Translations under genes and position numbers: made by a program
Origin: Hanleya hanleyi
Lineage: Eukaryota; Mollusca; Polyplacophora; Lepidopleurida; Hanleyidae
Assembly (NCBI GenBank): GCA_036873755.1
Contig: JAVTVY010033629.1
Span: 82,208 to 146,207, forward strand
Length of the DNA: 64,000 nt
Direction of reading: 5' to 3'
Part shown: piece after piece, positions 1 to 8,501 of the stretch
Position numbering within the stretch: the stretch's first letter is position 1
How the letters are laid out: each line of letters opens with the position of its first letter
Notes under the pieces: generated by a model
The model's database searches: none
What the model was told of the DNA's origin: nothing
Seen by the model: only the letters and a program-made list of their open reading frames with translations

Positions 1-300
1 GCTCCCTCACATATGCTTCACATGGATACCTCACTCGACTCCATCGGCCCATTAGTGGCTCGCCTAGGCCCCAAAACGTCTATTTCCATACACTTTCTCT
101 ACTGCGCATGCGCAAAATGACGTCAGTTCCACGTCACACCCAGCACGTTGGATACTCCCTCACGTATGCTTTACATTGATACCTCACTCGTTCCAATCGG
201 CCCAATAGTGGCCCACCTAAACCCCAACACGTCTATTTCTATACTACGGCCAGACTGCGCATGCGCAGACTATTGACAACGAACGACACACTAGCCATAC
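1..300. repeat. Detached Polinton terminal-repeat fragment
   Basis: Two diverged units of a ~150-bp repeat contain the phrases ATACCTCACTCG and AAACGTCTATTTC and the palindrome GCGCATGCGC (near 106 and 253). The same units form the inner terminal repeats of the elements at 1251-14414 and 21490-37282. They lie outside the outer end of the first element, so they are probably the edge of another copy cut by the window start. Confidence 0.7.
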
Positions 301-1250
301 CATATTTTTTGTGTTAAGGTTACGCAGATTTGGTTCTCCCAGTCTTGATAAATTAATATCTTATCAATGCTCCCGCTATGTACATATCCAAATGAGGGAG
401 CAGATAGGATTTAATTTTAATTTGAGTGTGGTTCTCCTTAAACACTGTCAAATCAAGTTTGCGGAACCTCTAGGCAACCCATTACCATTCACCATAACAT
501 CACTTCCCTGATTACATGGAACTGGAGATATCGCAACTAACAAAAGCTAACAGATGAACAGACATGATGGACAGAAATTGTGATTGTAATATACAACCTC
601 TTATTTTGACGGGCATATAAAATGGTGGGTTTGTCAGTATATCTGAGTTTCTTATCATTAGATGCTGTTGTCAACACTTATAGCATACGTATGGTGCTCA
701 GGCCACCATACCATAGAAAGACACACACGGTGCCACTTTTAAAATAATGTCATTGATGAAACTAATTAATTCTATTAAAATTTAGATGACATCCAAAGGA
801 CAATGTGCAGGAACATTGCAAGACATATAGAATAGTGCCAGTTGTGATAACCTCTTCGTCTGACCCTTACTGGGCCTGTGTACCAGGTTCTTTCAACACT
901 GAACAGGTGTAGTTTCTCTCCATGAAACTGTGTGTGGACAACAGCCGGACTATATAAGCACCAACATGTACAATATGATATAACCGGCTATCCTCGCTTC
1001 ATTCTCGTACATCAGATTGCATACCTCCTAAGGTCAAAGTGCACTGACAGTTTTGGAGCAAATTCTGACATTCTAAACATAGAGAAACCAATCCCAGTGC
1101 ATTTAATGGAGGCTCGAATTTAACCAACCAGTGCAGTGCTAGCTAGACCACTTGTTATCATAGTCTGCTCAGGGTCCCAAATAATACAGGTAAAATCTTA
1201 TGGTATATGATGTCAGCCGAGAGGTAGCTGTTTGTAGAGTCATGCTCAGT
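301..1250. other. Unique flank, no gene seen
   Basis: AT-rich sequence with only short unconvincing reading frames. No domain, tRNA-like fold or splice-site pair stands out. It ends at the outer edge of the left terminal inverted repeat. Confidence 0.5.
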
Positions 1251-3125
1251 AGTATAGTCTACCATTTTAAAGCCACATTTTGCCGGGGGAGATAACTCTT
1301 GCATCCACCAGGGGGCGCTGTTTCCAGGTTAAAGTATAGGAAGCGGCCATTTACGGCCTTTGACCTCTGAGGCCGTGTAGAGGTCAAGGCCGCTATAGTT
1401 CCAACAGGTGGCGCCCCCTCTTTCACCTCGAATTCCTCCGCGGTGATGCGGTCTTGCGGTGATGTGGTCGCGGGAAAAACCTTCCGCGGAGAAAAAGTAG
1501 TGCCCAGATTTCAAATACGCTGCATGGTCCGATTGGGTCGAATGAGGTATCAAAGTGAAGCATTCGTGAAGGGGCATCCAGTCATGGGTGGGTGCATGTA
1601 AAATTAGGATTTTTCCCGAAACTATAAAAAGCGGAATACGGACTTTACCCCAGAAATAGGGGAAAACCCCTATCAACTCTAGCCAAAAGGGCTAATATCG
1701 GTCCCCGGGCTTATCGGGGCCTGCCTATCAAGTCAATGGGGTGGGTGCATGTAAAATTAGGATTTTTTCCCGAAACTATAAAAAGCGGAACTCGGACTTT
1801 ACCCCTACAATAGGGGTCTGTATTATACAATATAAGGGAAAATGCCTGTATGGGGGGAGGGTGGTCAAATTTATTTTGTGGGCTTTACTATGGCTTGTGG
1901 GGTCTCGTTTTTCTCGTCTCGCCAAGAAAATGACAATGGGAAGGGTCCCGGGGCGAATCGGTGAAATTTTTGGGAAAAGTCACTGAGGTCTGTATATAGG
2001 CTCATACTGGCTATATGGGGGGAGGGGTGGTCAATTTTTTTTGTGGGCTTTACTATGGGTTGAGGGGTCTCGTTTTTCTCGTCTCGCCGAGAAAAACACA
2101 ATGGGAGGGATCCCGGAGCGAAGCGGTGAAATTTTTGGAAAAGTCACCGAGGTCTGTATATAGGCCTATAGGCTGGCTATGGGGGTATAGGTCCAACCTG
2201 GAAAATTCACACACGTTCATTGTGATATGGGTTGTTTGGTCTTGTTTTTCACGTCTCGTCATTTAGAACACGATGGGAAGGGTCCCGAAGCGAAACGGTG
2301 AATTTTTTGGAAAAGTGCCATATAGGCTCATATAGCTCCATAGGCTGGCTATGGGGGATATGTCCAACCTGGGAAATTCACACACGTTCATTGTGATATG
2401 GGTTGTTTGGTCTTGTTTTTCACGTCTCGTCATTTAGAACACGTTGGGAAGGGTCCCGGAGCGAAACGGTGAAAGTTTTGGAAAAGTACCATATAACCCA
2501 TATAGTCCCACAGGCTGGCCATGGGGGTATAGGTCCAACCTGGGAAATTCACACACGTTCATTGTGATATGGGTTGCTTGGATTTGTTTTTCACGTCTCG
2601 TGATTTAGAACACGATGGGAAGGGTCCCGGAGCGAAACAGTGAAATTTTTGGAAAAAGTCACCGAGGCCTGGGTAGGCCCATAGGCCTATACTGCATGGC
2701 TATGGGTGTATAGGTCCATACGGGGTGGACGTTTTGGGATCTAGGTGGGCCACTAATGGTCCGATGGGGTCGAGTGAGGTATCAATGTGAAGCCTATGTA
2801 AGGGGGCATCTGACGGGGTGAGTGCGGGTTGAAATATCGTCACTCTGCGCATGCGCAGTGGACAAAGACGTTTTGGGGTCTAGGTGGGCCACTAGTGGGC
2901 CGATGGGATCGAGTGAGGTATCCATGTGAAGCCTATGTGAGGGGGCTAGACTAGGGTGTCGTTTCCATTCTGCTGCGCAGGTCACATGGATTCTGACATC
3001 ACTTCCGGGTTTCACCTCCAAACCCAGAAGAGTTCCAATTCTTCCCGTACACGTAGGATCCGAATGTTCAACCTCCGGGGTTTTTCCCGGCCCGGTCCGC
3101 CCCGGCCGCAGCGCGCGCGGGTTAT
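1251..3125 (+). repeat. Left terminal inverted repeat of Polinton A
   Basis: This is the reverse complement of about 12430-14414. Shared landmarks, in order, are the AGTATAGTCTACC end, a GGCGCC-rich block near 1400-1430, a CCGCGG segment near 1438 and 1490, a TATAAAAAGCGG phrase (1624, 1779), ~172-bp subterminal repeats, a GCGCATGCGC palindrome near 2840, and a CG-rich inner edge near 3090-3170. Reading frames in this stretch also occur antisense in the right copy and look non-coding. Confidence 0.85.
2160..2700 (+). repeat. Subterminal ~172-bp tandem repeats
   Basis: Three consecutive units carry GGTCCAACCTGG (near 2190, 2362 and 2533), then CACACACGTTCATTGTGATA and GGAAGGGTCCCG. The right terminal repeat has fewer units of this type, so copy number differs between the two ends. 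Confidence 0.8.
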
Positions 3126-3289
3126 CCGGAAGTGCGTTGGTGAATCCGCAGCGCGCGCGCGCATGAAGACCCTCATACATACCCCAATGCAGGCGCAGAC
3201 GTGATGTGCTCGGATGATAGACACGGACGTCGCCGAGAAAAACACATACAACTCGTCAGATACAGTCGCCCCGCTCAAGACCCTCATAC

Positions 3290-3370
3290 ATACCCGAAAA
3301 GATACGGACGTTACCGAAAAGACACGGACTTTACCGAAAAGACACGGACGTACCCGAAAAGACACGAAGG
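3290..3370 (+). repeat. Short tandem repeats, ~20-bp unit
   Basis: Four imperfect copies of a unit close to CCGAAAAGACACGGACGTTA lie between the inner edge of the left terminal repeat and the first gene. The reading frame through it reflects the repeat rather than a protein. Confidence 0.75.
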
Positions 3371-3542
3371 TGAACGACATTGTGGAAAAACCCCACAGAC
3401 AGGTTATTACATGCATTCCTATGATGTTCACAGGTTACGTCCATTCACGAAGGGCCGTCACAGGGCGTAGTAGAAAAAGCGCATTTCTAACCTTATTGAC
3501 CGTATGGCGCAAGCGAGTATAACAAGTGCCCATGACTTGGTG

Positions 3543-3575
3543 TATAAAACCCTACCCAACAGGTACACTATAAAG
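3543..3575 (+). promoter_or_regulatory. TATA boxes before the first gene
   Basis: TATAAAA at 3543-3549 and TATAAAG at 3569-3575. The second is 42 bp before the ATG at 3611, matching the spacing seen before the other genes of this element. Confidence 0.6.
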
Positions 3576-3610
3576 CCACCTCTCTAACCGTTCGCATTCC
3601 ATTCCCCACC

Positions 3611-4321
3611 ATGGCAGCGAGCGGAACAGAGCTTGCGTTATTCCAACTGACGTCCGACGTCTACCTCATCGTCAGTGACGATCACCTGGAGCTGGTCCAA
3701 GACGCACCGCAGAAGGTGAAGATTTTGTTATCGCTATCAGGCTGGACTCTATTGACACGATTGTTACAGGGAAAAGAGCCCGAAAGGGATTTCATGCACG
3801 TGGAAGTCGGCGTGCACATACGCACTGCTGGAGAGGATTGCCTTTTTCCCCGGTTGGAACAGAGTGGAGGTACCTATATCACACTCTGTCCACCCTTATG
3901 GATGGCACTGAAAGATGTACTCCCCGAGGTGAATGACTTACTAAACCCCGAAGTGAAAGAAGGGACTGTGGCTACCCGGAGGCTTACAGCTGGCTGCACC
4001 CTATTGTTGTACCCCCAACGAGTGGACCTCATCGATAGCGGACTTAGGTGTTGGTGTACGCCTGAACCCAAAGCGCAAGTCTCTTTGTCATTGGAAGGAT
4101 GGATCACCTTGAAACGGGTGTTGTTGGGTGACCTGCACGGTGATAGCATTCACCTGTGTGACGACGTCTACATTTTCTGCGGTCCCTTTTTCGCCCGACT
4201 CGTCTGTCTGAACGACGGTGGTTTTACCCTGGACCCCTATCTATGGACGGCTTTGGAACAAGTAGTCCCCATTGTCGATAAGGTACCTTCTCTACAGGAG
4301 CCACATAACCCATCAGAATAG
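3611..4321 (+). CDS. Four-module PC4-like protein, putative ssDNA-binding
   Basis: 236 residues; the ATG lies in CCACCATGG, a strong initiation context. The protein is built from two tandem halves (about 15-108 and 125-228), each with two similar modules of short beta strands followed by a helix. The most regular module ends GFTLDPYLWTALEQVV, where a Gly/Phe-x-Leu-x-Pro-x-x-Trp turn runs into an amphipathic helix. That order and the turn-to-helix signature resemble the C-terminal domain of transcriptional coactivator PC4/Sub1, which binds single-stranded DNA. Two paralogues follow within 1.5 kb. Seen: the internal repeats and paralogy. Inferred: a PC4-like fold and a DNA-binding role in replication or transcription. 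It might instead be an unrelated small beta-alpha domain. Confidence 0.7.
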   Translation: MAASGTELALFQLTSDVYLIVSDDHLELVQDAPQKVKILLSLSGWTLLTRLLQGKEPERDFMHVEVGVHIRTAGEDCLFPRLEQSGGTYITLCPPLWMALKDVLPEVNDLLNPEVKEGTVATRRLTAGCTLLLYPQRVDLIDSGLRCWCTPEPKAQVSLSLEGWITLKRVLLGDLHGDSIHLCDDVYIFCGPFFARLVCLNDGGFTLDPYLWTALEQVVPIVDKVPSLQEPHNPSE

Positions 4322-4379
4322 TACGTATCACGGACTACACCCGTAGAGCTACATATAGACGCGCATGTGTGACATGGTC

Positions 4380-4386
4380 TATAAAA
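4380..4386 (+). promoter_or_regulatory. TATA box of the tail-anchored protein gene
   Basis: TATAAAA, 53 bp before the ATG at 4433 and 59 bp after the stop of the preceding gene. Confidence 0.6.
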
Positions 4387-4432
4387 CACGTCCCTCTGGA
4401 TCCCACACCTTCATTTCTACGGTTGCAGAGCC

Positions 4433-4759
4433 ATGACGGAGATCCAGCCCTATGCGACTCACATTTTACAGCATGCCACCGTGGTTAATTCACTCACGGG
4501 TTACCGAGCAGTGGTCCGGTCCATGTTTGCAGACGGCGACGACAACGAGGGGCGATGCCAGATCCTGAAAGAGTTCACAGAAGCGTTCCTCGACAGAGTG
4601 CACTCGATGGAGAGGTGTGCCATCACTCACCACTACTGGACTATGACAGCCATCCTTGATGCTCGGGCTATGGACGACGAGCGCTCACGCCGGAACCCGC
4701 GACGGCTGGTTGGCCTCACAATAGTCTGTGCCCTATTGACCCTGGCGCTGTGGCATTGA
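4433..4759 (+). CDS. Small tail-anchored protein with a BH1-like segment
   Basis: 108 residues, all predicted outside the membrane except a C-terminal hydrophobic helix at about 92-107 followed directly by the end, which is a tail-anchor layout. Residues 31-55, starting MFADGDDNEGRCQ, resemble the BH1 region of Bcl-2 family proteins (hydrophobic-x-Asp-Gly-x-x-Asn-x-Gly-Arg then a helix), but the family's Trp before Gly-Arg is Glu here. A His-His-Tyr-Trp stretch near 66 lies where a BH2-side helix would be. Bcl-2-like accessory genes would suit a virus-like element and act at mitochondrial or ER membranes to block apoptosis. This is inference from a short motif; it could be an unrelated membrane-anchored protein. 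It is shorter than typical Bcl-2 proteins and may lack the N-terminal helices. Confidence 0.6.
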   Translation: MTEIQPYATHILQHATVVNSLTGYRAVVRSMFADGDDNEGRCQILKEFTEAFLDRVHSMERCAITHHYWTMTAILDARAMDDERSRRNPRRLVGLTIVCALLTLALWH

Positions 4760-4773
4760 CAGTGGGACCTTAC

Positions 4774-4781
4774 CATAAATA
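4774..4781 (+). promoter_or_regulatory. TATA-like box
   Basis: CATAAATA, 58 bp before the ATG at 4832; a weaker form of the TATAAATA boxes downstream. Confidence 0.45.
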
Positions 4782-4831
4782 CGAGGGTCAGACAGAGTGT
4801 GTGTCATTCAACGTTCGTCATTGGATCAAGC

Positions 4832-5263
4832 ATGTCAGCAGTCCTACGAGCCATCCTTCCCCTTACACCCCGGGTGGGGTTACACGTCTATGAAGATAAC
4901 GTGTTGAGCAGCGAGCTCGATGGACACCTCATCCACATAGACAATGCCATCTACGTACACCGTGGACCCTTCTTCCCACGCCTGGGCCGCTACCAAGACC
5001 CTACGCGAGGCTTCACCTTAGACCCCGATCTGTGGACAGCCTTCGAGAAAGTGGTGCCCATCGTGGACCAGCTGTTTACACCGGATGAGCGGTCATCAGA
5101 CGAGTTGGAGTGGGCTCGTGCCCTGAGAGAAGCGGCGGCAGAACCCAATGAACAAATATCTAGCCATGAACCAGACGACGATGCCATTGATTACCCGGCT
5201 AGACTCAGTCAGCCCAGTGACATGACCACCCGATCCTTTGATCTCACGGGGTTCTCCCTATAA
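4832..5263 (+). CDS. PC4-like paralogue with a shortened first module
   Basis: I start at the ATG at 4832; the frame is open upstream only through a GTG at 4799. It gives 143 residues. The second module (GFTLDPDLWTAFEKVV and neighbours) closely matches those at 3611 and 5304, including a FFxRL strand. The first module is cut: its opening strands run directly into SSELDG, omitting the Gly-Trp helix present in both paralogues, which implies an in-frame deletion of roughly 40-50 codons. The C-terminal third is acidic and Ser-rich. Its stop codon TAA (5261-5263) lies inside the TATA box of the next gene. Function as for the 3611 gene, inferred; the deletion may have made it a single-module protein. 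Confidence 0.65.
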   Translation: MSAVLRAILPLTPRVGLHVYEDNVLSSELDGHLIHIDNAIYVHRGPFFPRLGRYQDPTRGFTLDPDLWTAFEKVVPIVDQLFTPDERSSDELEWARALREAAAEPNEQISSHEPDDDAIDYPARLSQPSDMTTRSFDLTGFSL

Positions 5264-5266
5264 ATA
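5259..5266 (+). promoter_or_regulatory. TATA box overlapping the upstream stop codon
   Basis: TATAAATA contains the TAA that ends the preceding gene. It sits 45 bp before the ATG at 5304. Confidence 0.65.
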
Positions 5267-5303
5267 CGAGAGAGTCAAATCTGGTACCATTCACGTACTG
5301 ACC

Positions 5304-5774
5304 ATGGCGGTGCATATACTACTGGCGTATCTCAGCTTGACCCCCGAGGTTTTCCTGCACGTTTATACTGATAAGGTCGATATCATGGAGGAGGTGGGAG
5401 ACATCGGTGATGCGGACCCTACACAACCGTGCCCGGCCCACATTCGTCTGTCCCGGGAGGGCTGGACCAAATTCAAACGGGTGTTGTCTGGTGAACTGGA
5501 CGGCGATCTCATCCACTTGTGTCACGATGTGTACATCCGACGCGGCCTTTTCTTTGCTCAATTGGCTCGGCTAGATGGGGGTACAGTGCATTTTACCCTT
5601 CACCCTGATCTATGGTCTGCATTTGAAGATGCCGTGGTAGATGTGGATCAAGTGCTTATCAAGCGGTCATCAGACGAGTTGGACTGGTCATTTACCATGG
5701 ACACTGTGGAAGCCAACAAAGAAAATCAGAAAGAAACTCCGGCCCAAGAAATACCCGTTATAAATAAACGATAG
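5304..5774 (+). CDS. Two-module PC4-like protein
   Basis: 156 residues from the ATG at 5304 in ACCATGG. Module one covers about residues 10-75 and ends in the Gly-Trp helix SREGWTKFKRVL. Module two covers about 80-130 and ends HPDLWSAFEDAV. A charged, Lys/Glu-rich tail follows (about 132-156). It is the least damaged member of the three-gene family and the best reference for the module. The end of the coding sequence contains the TATA box of the integrase gene. The PC4-like fold is inferred from the strand-turn-helix order and the Leu-x-Pro-x-x-Trp signature. Confidence 0.72.
   Translation: MAVHILLAYLSLTPEVFLHVYTDKVDIMEEVGDIGDADPTQPCPAHIRLSREGWTKFKRVLSGELDGDLIHLCHDVYIRRGLFFAQLARLDGGTVHFTLHPDLWSAFEDAVVDVDQVLIKRSSDELDWSFTMDTVEANKENQKETPAQEIPVINKR
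5759..5768 (+). promoter_or_regulatory. TATA box of integrase gene, inside upstream coding end
   Basis: TATAAATAAA lies within the last codons of the preceding gene and 43 bp before the integrase ATG at 5802. Confidence 0.6.
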
Positions 5775-5801
5775 AGCCAGGGTCCATCATCATTTGTCAC
5801 T

Positions 5802-6873
5802 ATGAAGCGCTGGGAGAAGGTGTTGGATAACTTATACTACAGTCCCGACAGTCGTCTGGCGGCCTATAGTGCATTGTCGGCTCATTATCGAGCGGCCAAA
5901 CCCCAGGGGATACAACGTGCCCAAGTCCGAGATTGGTTAAGAAAACAAGACACCTATACCTTACATCGATCTGTCCGTCGCCATTTTCTACGGAACCGGG
6001 TCATCGTGGGAGGACTAGATGCCCAATGGCAAGCGGATTTGGTCGATATGAGTGCATTTGCCAAACACAACGATGGGAAACGGTATATCTTGACGTGCAT
6101 CGATATCCTATCGAAGTATGCGTGGGTGGTACCCATCCGGACGAAAACGGGGGCGAATCTCATAGCGGCGTTCAAGGACATCTTCAAGACCGGGCGCAAA
6201 CCTTTGTATTTGCAAACCGACGAAGGCACGGAATTCCTCAACAGACCGTTCCAAGCCTTACTCAAGAAACAGAAGGTCTTCTTCTTCCATACCTACGACG
6301 AGACCAAGGCTTCCGTGGTGGAAAGGTTCACCAGGACATTCAAAGGCCGTATGTATAAATATTTCACCTATAAGAATACAAGGCGGTACGTCGATGTTCT
6401 CCCAAAACTTGTGAGTGGTTACAATCGAGCCTATCACCGGAGTATAGAGAGAGCCCCCATTACCGTGAGCCAACGCAATGAAGCCGAAGTCCGGCGTGTC
6501 TTGTACCCCATACAATCGCAACGAGCACCGAAGGAGATGTTCAAGGTCGGGGACCCTGTACGGATCACTAAAGTCAAGGGCAAGTTCGAGAAAAGTTACT
6601 TGCCTAACTGGAGCGATTAGCACTTCCTGATTAAACGGCGCCTACCCCGACAGCAGCGAGTCTATGAACTGGAAGATCTTCAAGGGGAACCGTTGCTAGG
6701 GACGTTTTACGAGATGGAATTACAGCCTGTCGTAAAAACACAGCAAGACTACTACACGGTGGAGCAGATTTTGAAAACGTCGACGTGGCAAACTGTTTCA
6801 TTTCGTGAAATGGCAAGGCTGGCCCAGTTCCTTCAATTCCTGGGTCGCAGCCAACCAGGTGAAACGACTATAA
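5802..6873 (+). pseudogene. Polinton retroviral-type integrase with C-terminal chromodomain, broken
   Basis: The catalytic core (rve/DDE) spans about residues 70-230. The acidic triad is visible as Asp79 (QADLVD), Asp140 (QTDEGTEF) and Glu174 (SVVERFTRT). A TAG at 6618-6620 interrupts the frame after residue 272. The same frame then continues through a GTFYEMEL segment typical of the integrase C-terminal region. Near 6775-6785 a net one-base shift moves the reading frame; the shifted frame encodes chromodomain-like residues (Phe-Val-Lys-Trp ... Asn-Ser-Trp) and ends at TAA 6871-6873. The full gene would have been about 355 codons, normal for the family. Role: DNA strand transfer of element ends. 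The stop and shift make this copy non-functional unless read through. The final stop overlaps the next TATA box. Confidence 0.88.
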
Positions 6874-6875
6874 AG
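6869..6875 (+). promoter_or_regulatory. TATA box overlapping the integrase stop
   Basis: TATAAAG includes the TAA (6871-6873) that ends the chromodomain frame. It is 42 bp before the ATG at 6911. Confidence 0.6.
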
Positions 6876-6910
6876 CCTACTACTACCGTCATCCTTCATT
6901 CCACGGTGCT

Positions 6911-7352
6911 ATGGACAAGCAGCAGCTGCCTCTGAACACAGCGTCTCCCAAAACGCGCAAAGCGCAAGTGGGCTTTGTGACCATAGTGCTAACCCTGCTG
7001 AGTGTGTTGTACGGAGGTGTGTTTTACGACGTAGCCTATGTCAGCACGTTACTTAACCAATTGAGAACACCAGCCATCAGTGAAACCGGTCTACAGATAG
7101 CACCAGTCAACCCCGTATCGAGCCCAGTCATCACCACACCACGTGTACAAGCCACAACGAGCTCCACACCAAGCTGCACACCTACACCTAAGTACACCCA
7201 CTACGTCTGAAGACCCACCGGATTTCATCCCTCACAGTGAACAGACAACGACGACCAATGTTGTACCCACCACCATCATCACTCGCAGTGAACAGACAAC
7301 GACGACCGACGTTGTACCCACCACCACCACCACTCCAGTTCACTCGTACTAA
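6911..7352 (+). pseudogene. Single-pass membrane protein with Thr-rich ectodomain, frameshifted
   Basis: The first frame (6911-7210, 99 codons) has a short basic N-terminus, one hydrophobic helix at about 21-45 (GFVTIVLTLLSVLYGG...) and a Ser/Thr/Pro-rich tail. It ends at a TGA; a second frame, open to 7352, continues the same composition with two 17-residue Thr-rich repeats (7235-7331). The match in composition suggests one original membrane protein with a mucin-like, probably O-glycosylated stalk, split by a small indel near 7190-7210. It has its own TATA box. Function is unknown; a virion surface or cell-membrane protein is possible but not shown. The 99-residue form may still be expressed. 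Confidence 0.5.
7235..7331 (+). repeat. 51-bp coding tandem repeat
   Basis: Two copies starting CAGTGAACAGACAACGACGA at 7235 and 7286. In the open frame each encodes a 17-residue Thr-rich unit. Confidence 0.8.
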
Positions 7353-7396
7353 ATTTACAAGAACGGATTACCACGACAGCGGATACACCTCCAACC

Positions 7397-8002
7397 ATGG
7401 ACCCCCGTTGGCAGCATCCCTTCACTTGCGTCATCGCAGGACCGACGGGTTCCGGCAAAACGCACTTCGTCAGGAAGCTCCTTCAACACGCCGACAGCAT
7501 GATCACCCCACCCATTGCCCGAGTCGTGTGGTGTTACGGAGAATGCCAGGCAGCGTATGCAGCAATGCCCCACATCACGTTCGTGGAAGGACTACCCAAC
7601 CTGGCCGATTTGGAACCGGGCTTAGTGGTTCTGGATGATCTGATGGCAGGGACGGACAGTCGGGTCACCCAACTCTTTACCAAAGGCAGCCATCATCGAC
7701 GGCTCAGCATCATCTACATTATGCAGAATCTCTTCAGTAAAAACAAAGAACATCGGAACATCAGCTTAAATGCCCACTACATGGTGGTCTTCAAAAACCC
7801 GAGAGATACCACTCAACTGCTGCACCTGGCGAGACAGATGTACCCTGGACGCACTGCGTTTGCGTTGGAAGCCTTTAAAGATGCGACAACCCATCAGCAC
7901 GGGTATATGCTCTTCGACCTCAAGCAAGCCACCCCCGATCACCTTCGACTACGCACCGGCATCTTTCCCGGAGAGACTCACCACGTGTACATGCAAAAAT
8001 AA
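7397..8002 (+). CDS. FtsK/HerA-type genome-packaging ATPase (A32-like)
   Basis: 201 residues with no internal damage. Walker A is GPTGSGKT at residues 15-22 and Walker B is LVVLDD at 76-81, followed by the conserved FTKGSHHRR and a sensor-like IIYIMQNLF strand ending in Gln-Asn. The length and order match packaging ATPases of Polintons and related viruses. It would pump the linear element DNA into the capsid. No obvious TATA box lies at the usual distance; a weak CTAAATTT occurs near 7350. An AATAAA follows at 8062. Homologous to the ATPase pseudogene at 32816-34059 but without its N-terminal zinc finger and C-terminal extension. Confidence 0.92.
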   Translation: MDPRWQHPFTCVIAGPTGSGKTHFVRKLLQHADSMITPPIARVVWCYGECQAAYAAMPHITFVEGLPNLADLEPGLVVLDDLMAGTDSRVTQLFTKGSHHRRLSIIYIMQNLFSKNKEHRNISLNAHYMVVFKNPRDTTQLLHLARQMYPGRTAFALEAFKDATTHQHGYMLFDLKQATPDHLRLRTGIFPGETHHVYMQK

Positions 8003-8067
8003 TGTAAACACACCCACAGTAGCTCCCCCAGCTGGGGTATGTGTGTTTTGATGATGGGGATAATAAA
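8003..8067 (+). terminator. 3' end of ATPase transcript: hairpin and AATAAA
   Basis: A short hairpin (AGCTCCCCCAGCTGGGG region near 8018-8040) is followed by AATAAA at 8062-8067, consistent with polyadenylation before the next promoter at 8116. Confidence 0.55.
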
Positions 8068-8115
8068 AGAATGAATACCACATCATGGTTGACTTTGTCT
8101 CTGTTCTCTGAGGTG

Positions 8116-8123
8116 GATAAATA
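8116..8123 (+). promoter_or_regulatory. TATA-like box of the capsid gene cluster
   Basis: GATAAATA, 41 bp before the ATG at 8157. No similar box is seen before the following capsid genes, so it may drive the whole cluster to the AATAAA at 11933. Confidence 0.5.
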
Positions 8124-8156
8124 GGGCAGGGTTGTGGGTTCTAGCATTAGTTGTAC

Positions 8157-8501
8157 ATGATGTCTGCGCGAGTACGGAAGCACGCCCCGACGCTCCGTGT
8201 ATTGAAGACGGCCCCACCCAAGTTGGTCCGAACCATTGTACGCGGTGCGGACCCTGACCTTGTACGCTGTCTGTGCGAGATCAGGTACAACCTGTTAAAA
8301 GGCAACGTACCACTGACTCCGGATCAGAAGACCAAGTTGACCAAGCATAAGACAGGTCTCCGAACCTTAGTCCAGAAGCGAGTCTCTCAAACACAAAAGA
8401 AAAAGGTGTTACAGAAAGGTGGCTTTCTCGGGGCCATCTTAGCACCGTTGGCCGCTTCCGTGTTGGGTCCAGTATTGGGTGGACTCTTCGGCCGACAATG
8501 A
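8157..8501 (+). CDS. Small basic Polinton capsid-module protein with hydrophobic Gly-rich tail
   Basis: 114 residues from the first ATG at 8157. The N-terminal two thirds is basic (repeated Lys/Arg) and could bind DNA. The C-terminus (about 85-114) is a hydrophobic Gly/Ala/Leu-rich stretch following GGFLGAILAP. This layout occurs in small virion proteins of Polintons and adintoviruses that are compared with adenovirus core protein pX; that link is from memory of the family. Its stop overlaps the next start as ATGA (8498-8501). Confidence 0.75.
   Translation: MMSARVRKHAPTLRVLKTAPPKLVRTIVRGADPDLVRCLCEIRYNLLKGNVPLTPDQKTKLTKHKTGLRTLVQKRVSQTQKKKVLQKGGFLGAILAPLAASVLGPVLGGLFGRQ

Noticed and set aside
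1329..2266. Several 70-115-codon frames on both strands
   Set aside because: They lie in the terminal inverted repeat, recur antisense in the other end, and follow tandem-repeat structure.
3012..3522. Overlapping Arg/Lys/Thr-rich frames of about 100-139 codons
   Set aside because: Composition comes from the CG-rich repeat edge and the 20-bp tandem repeat; no TATA spacing or start context.
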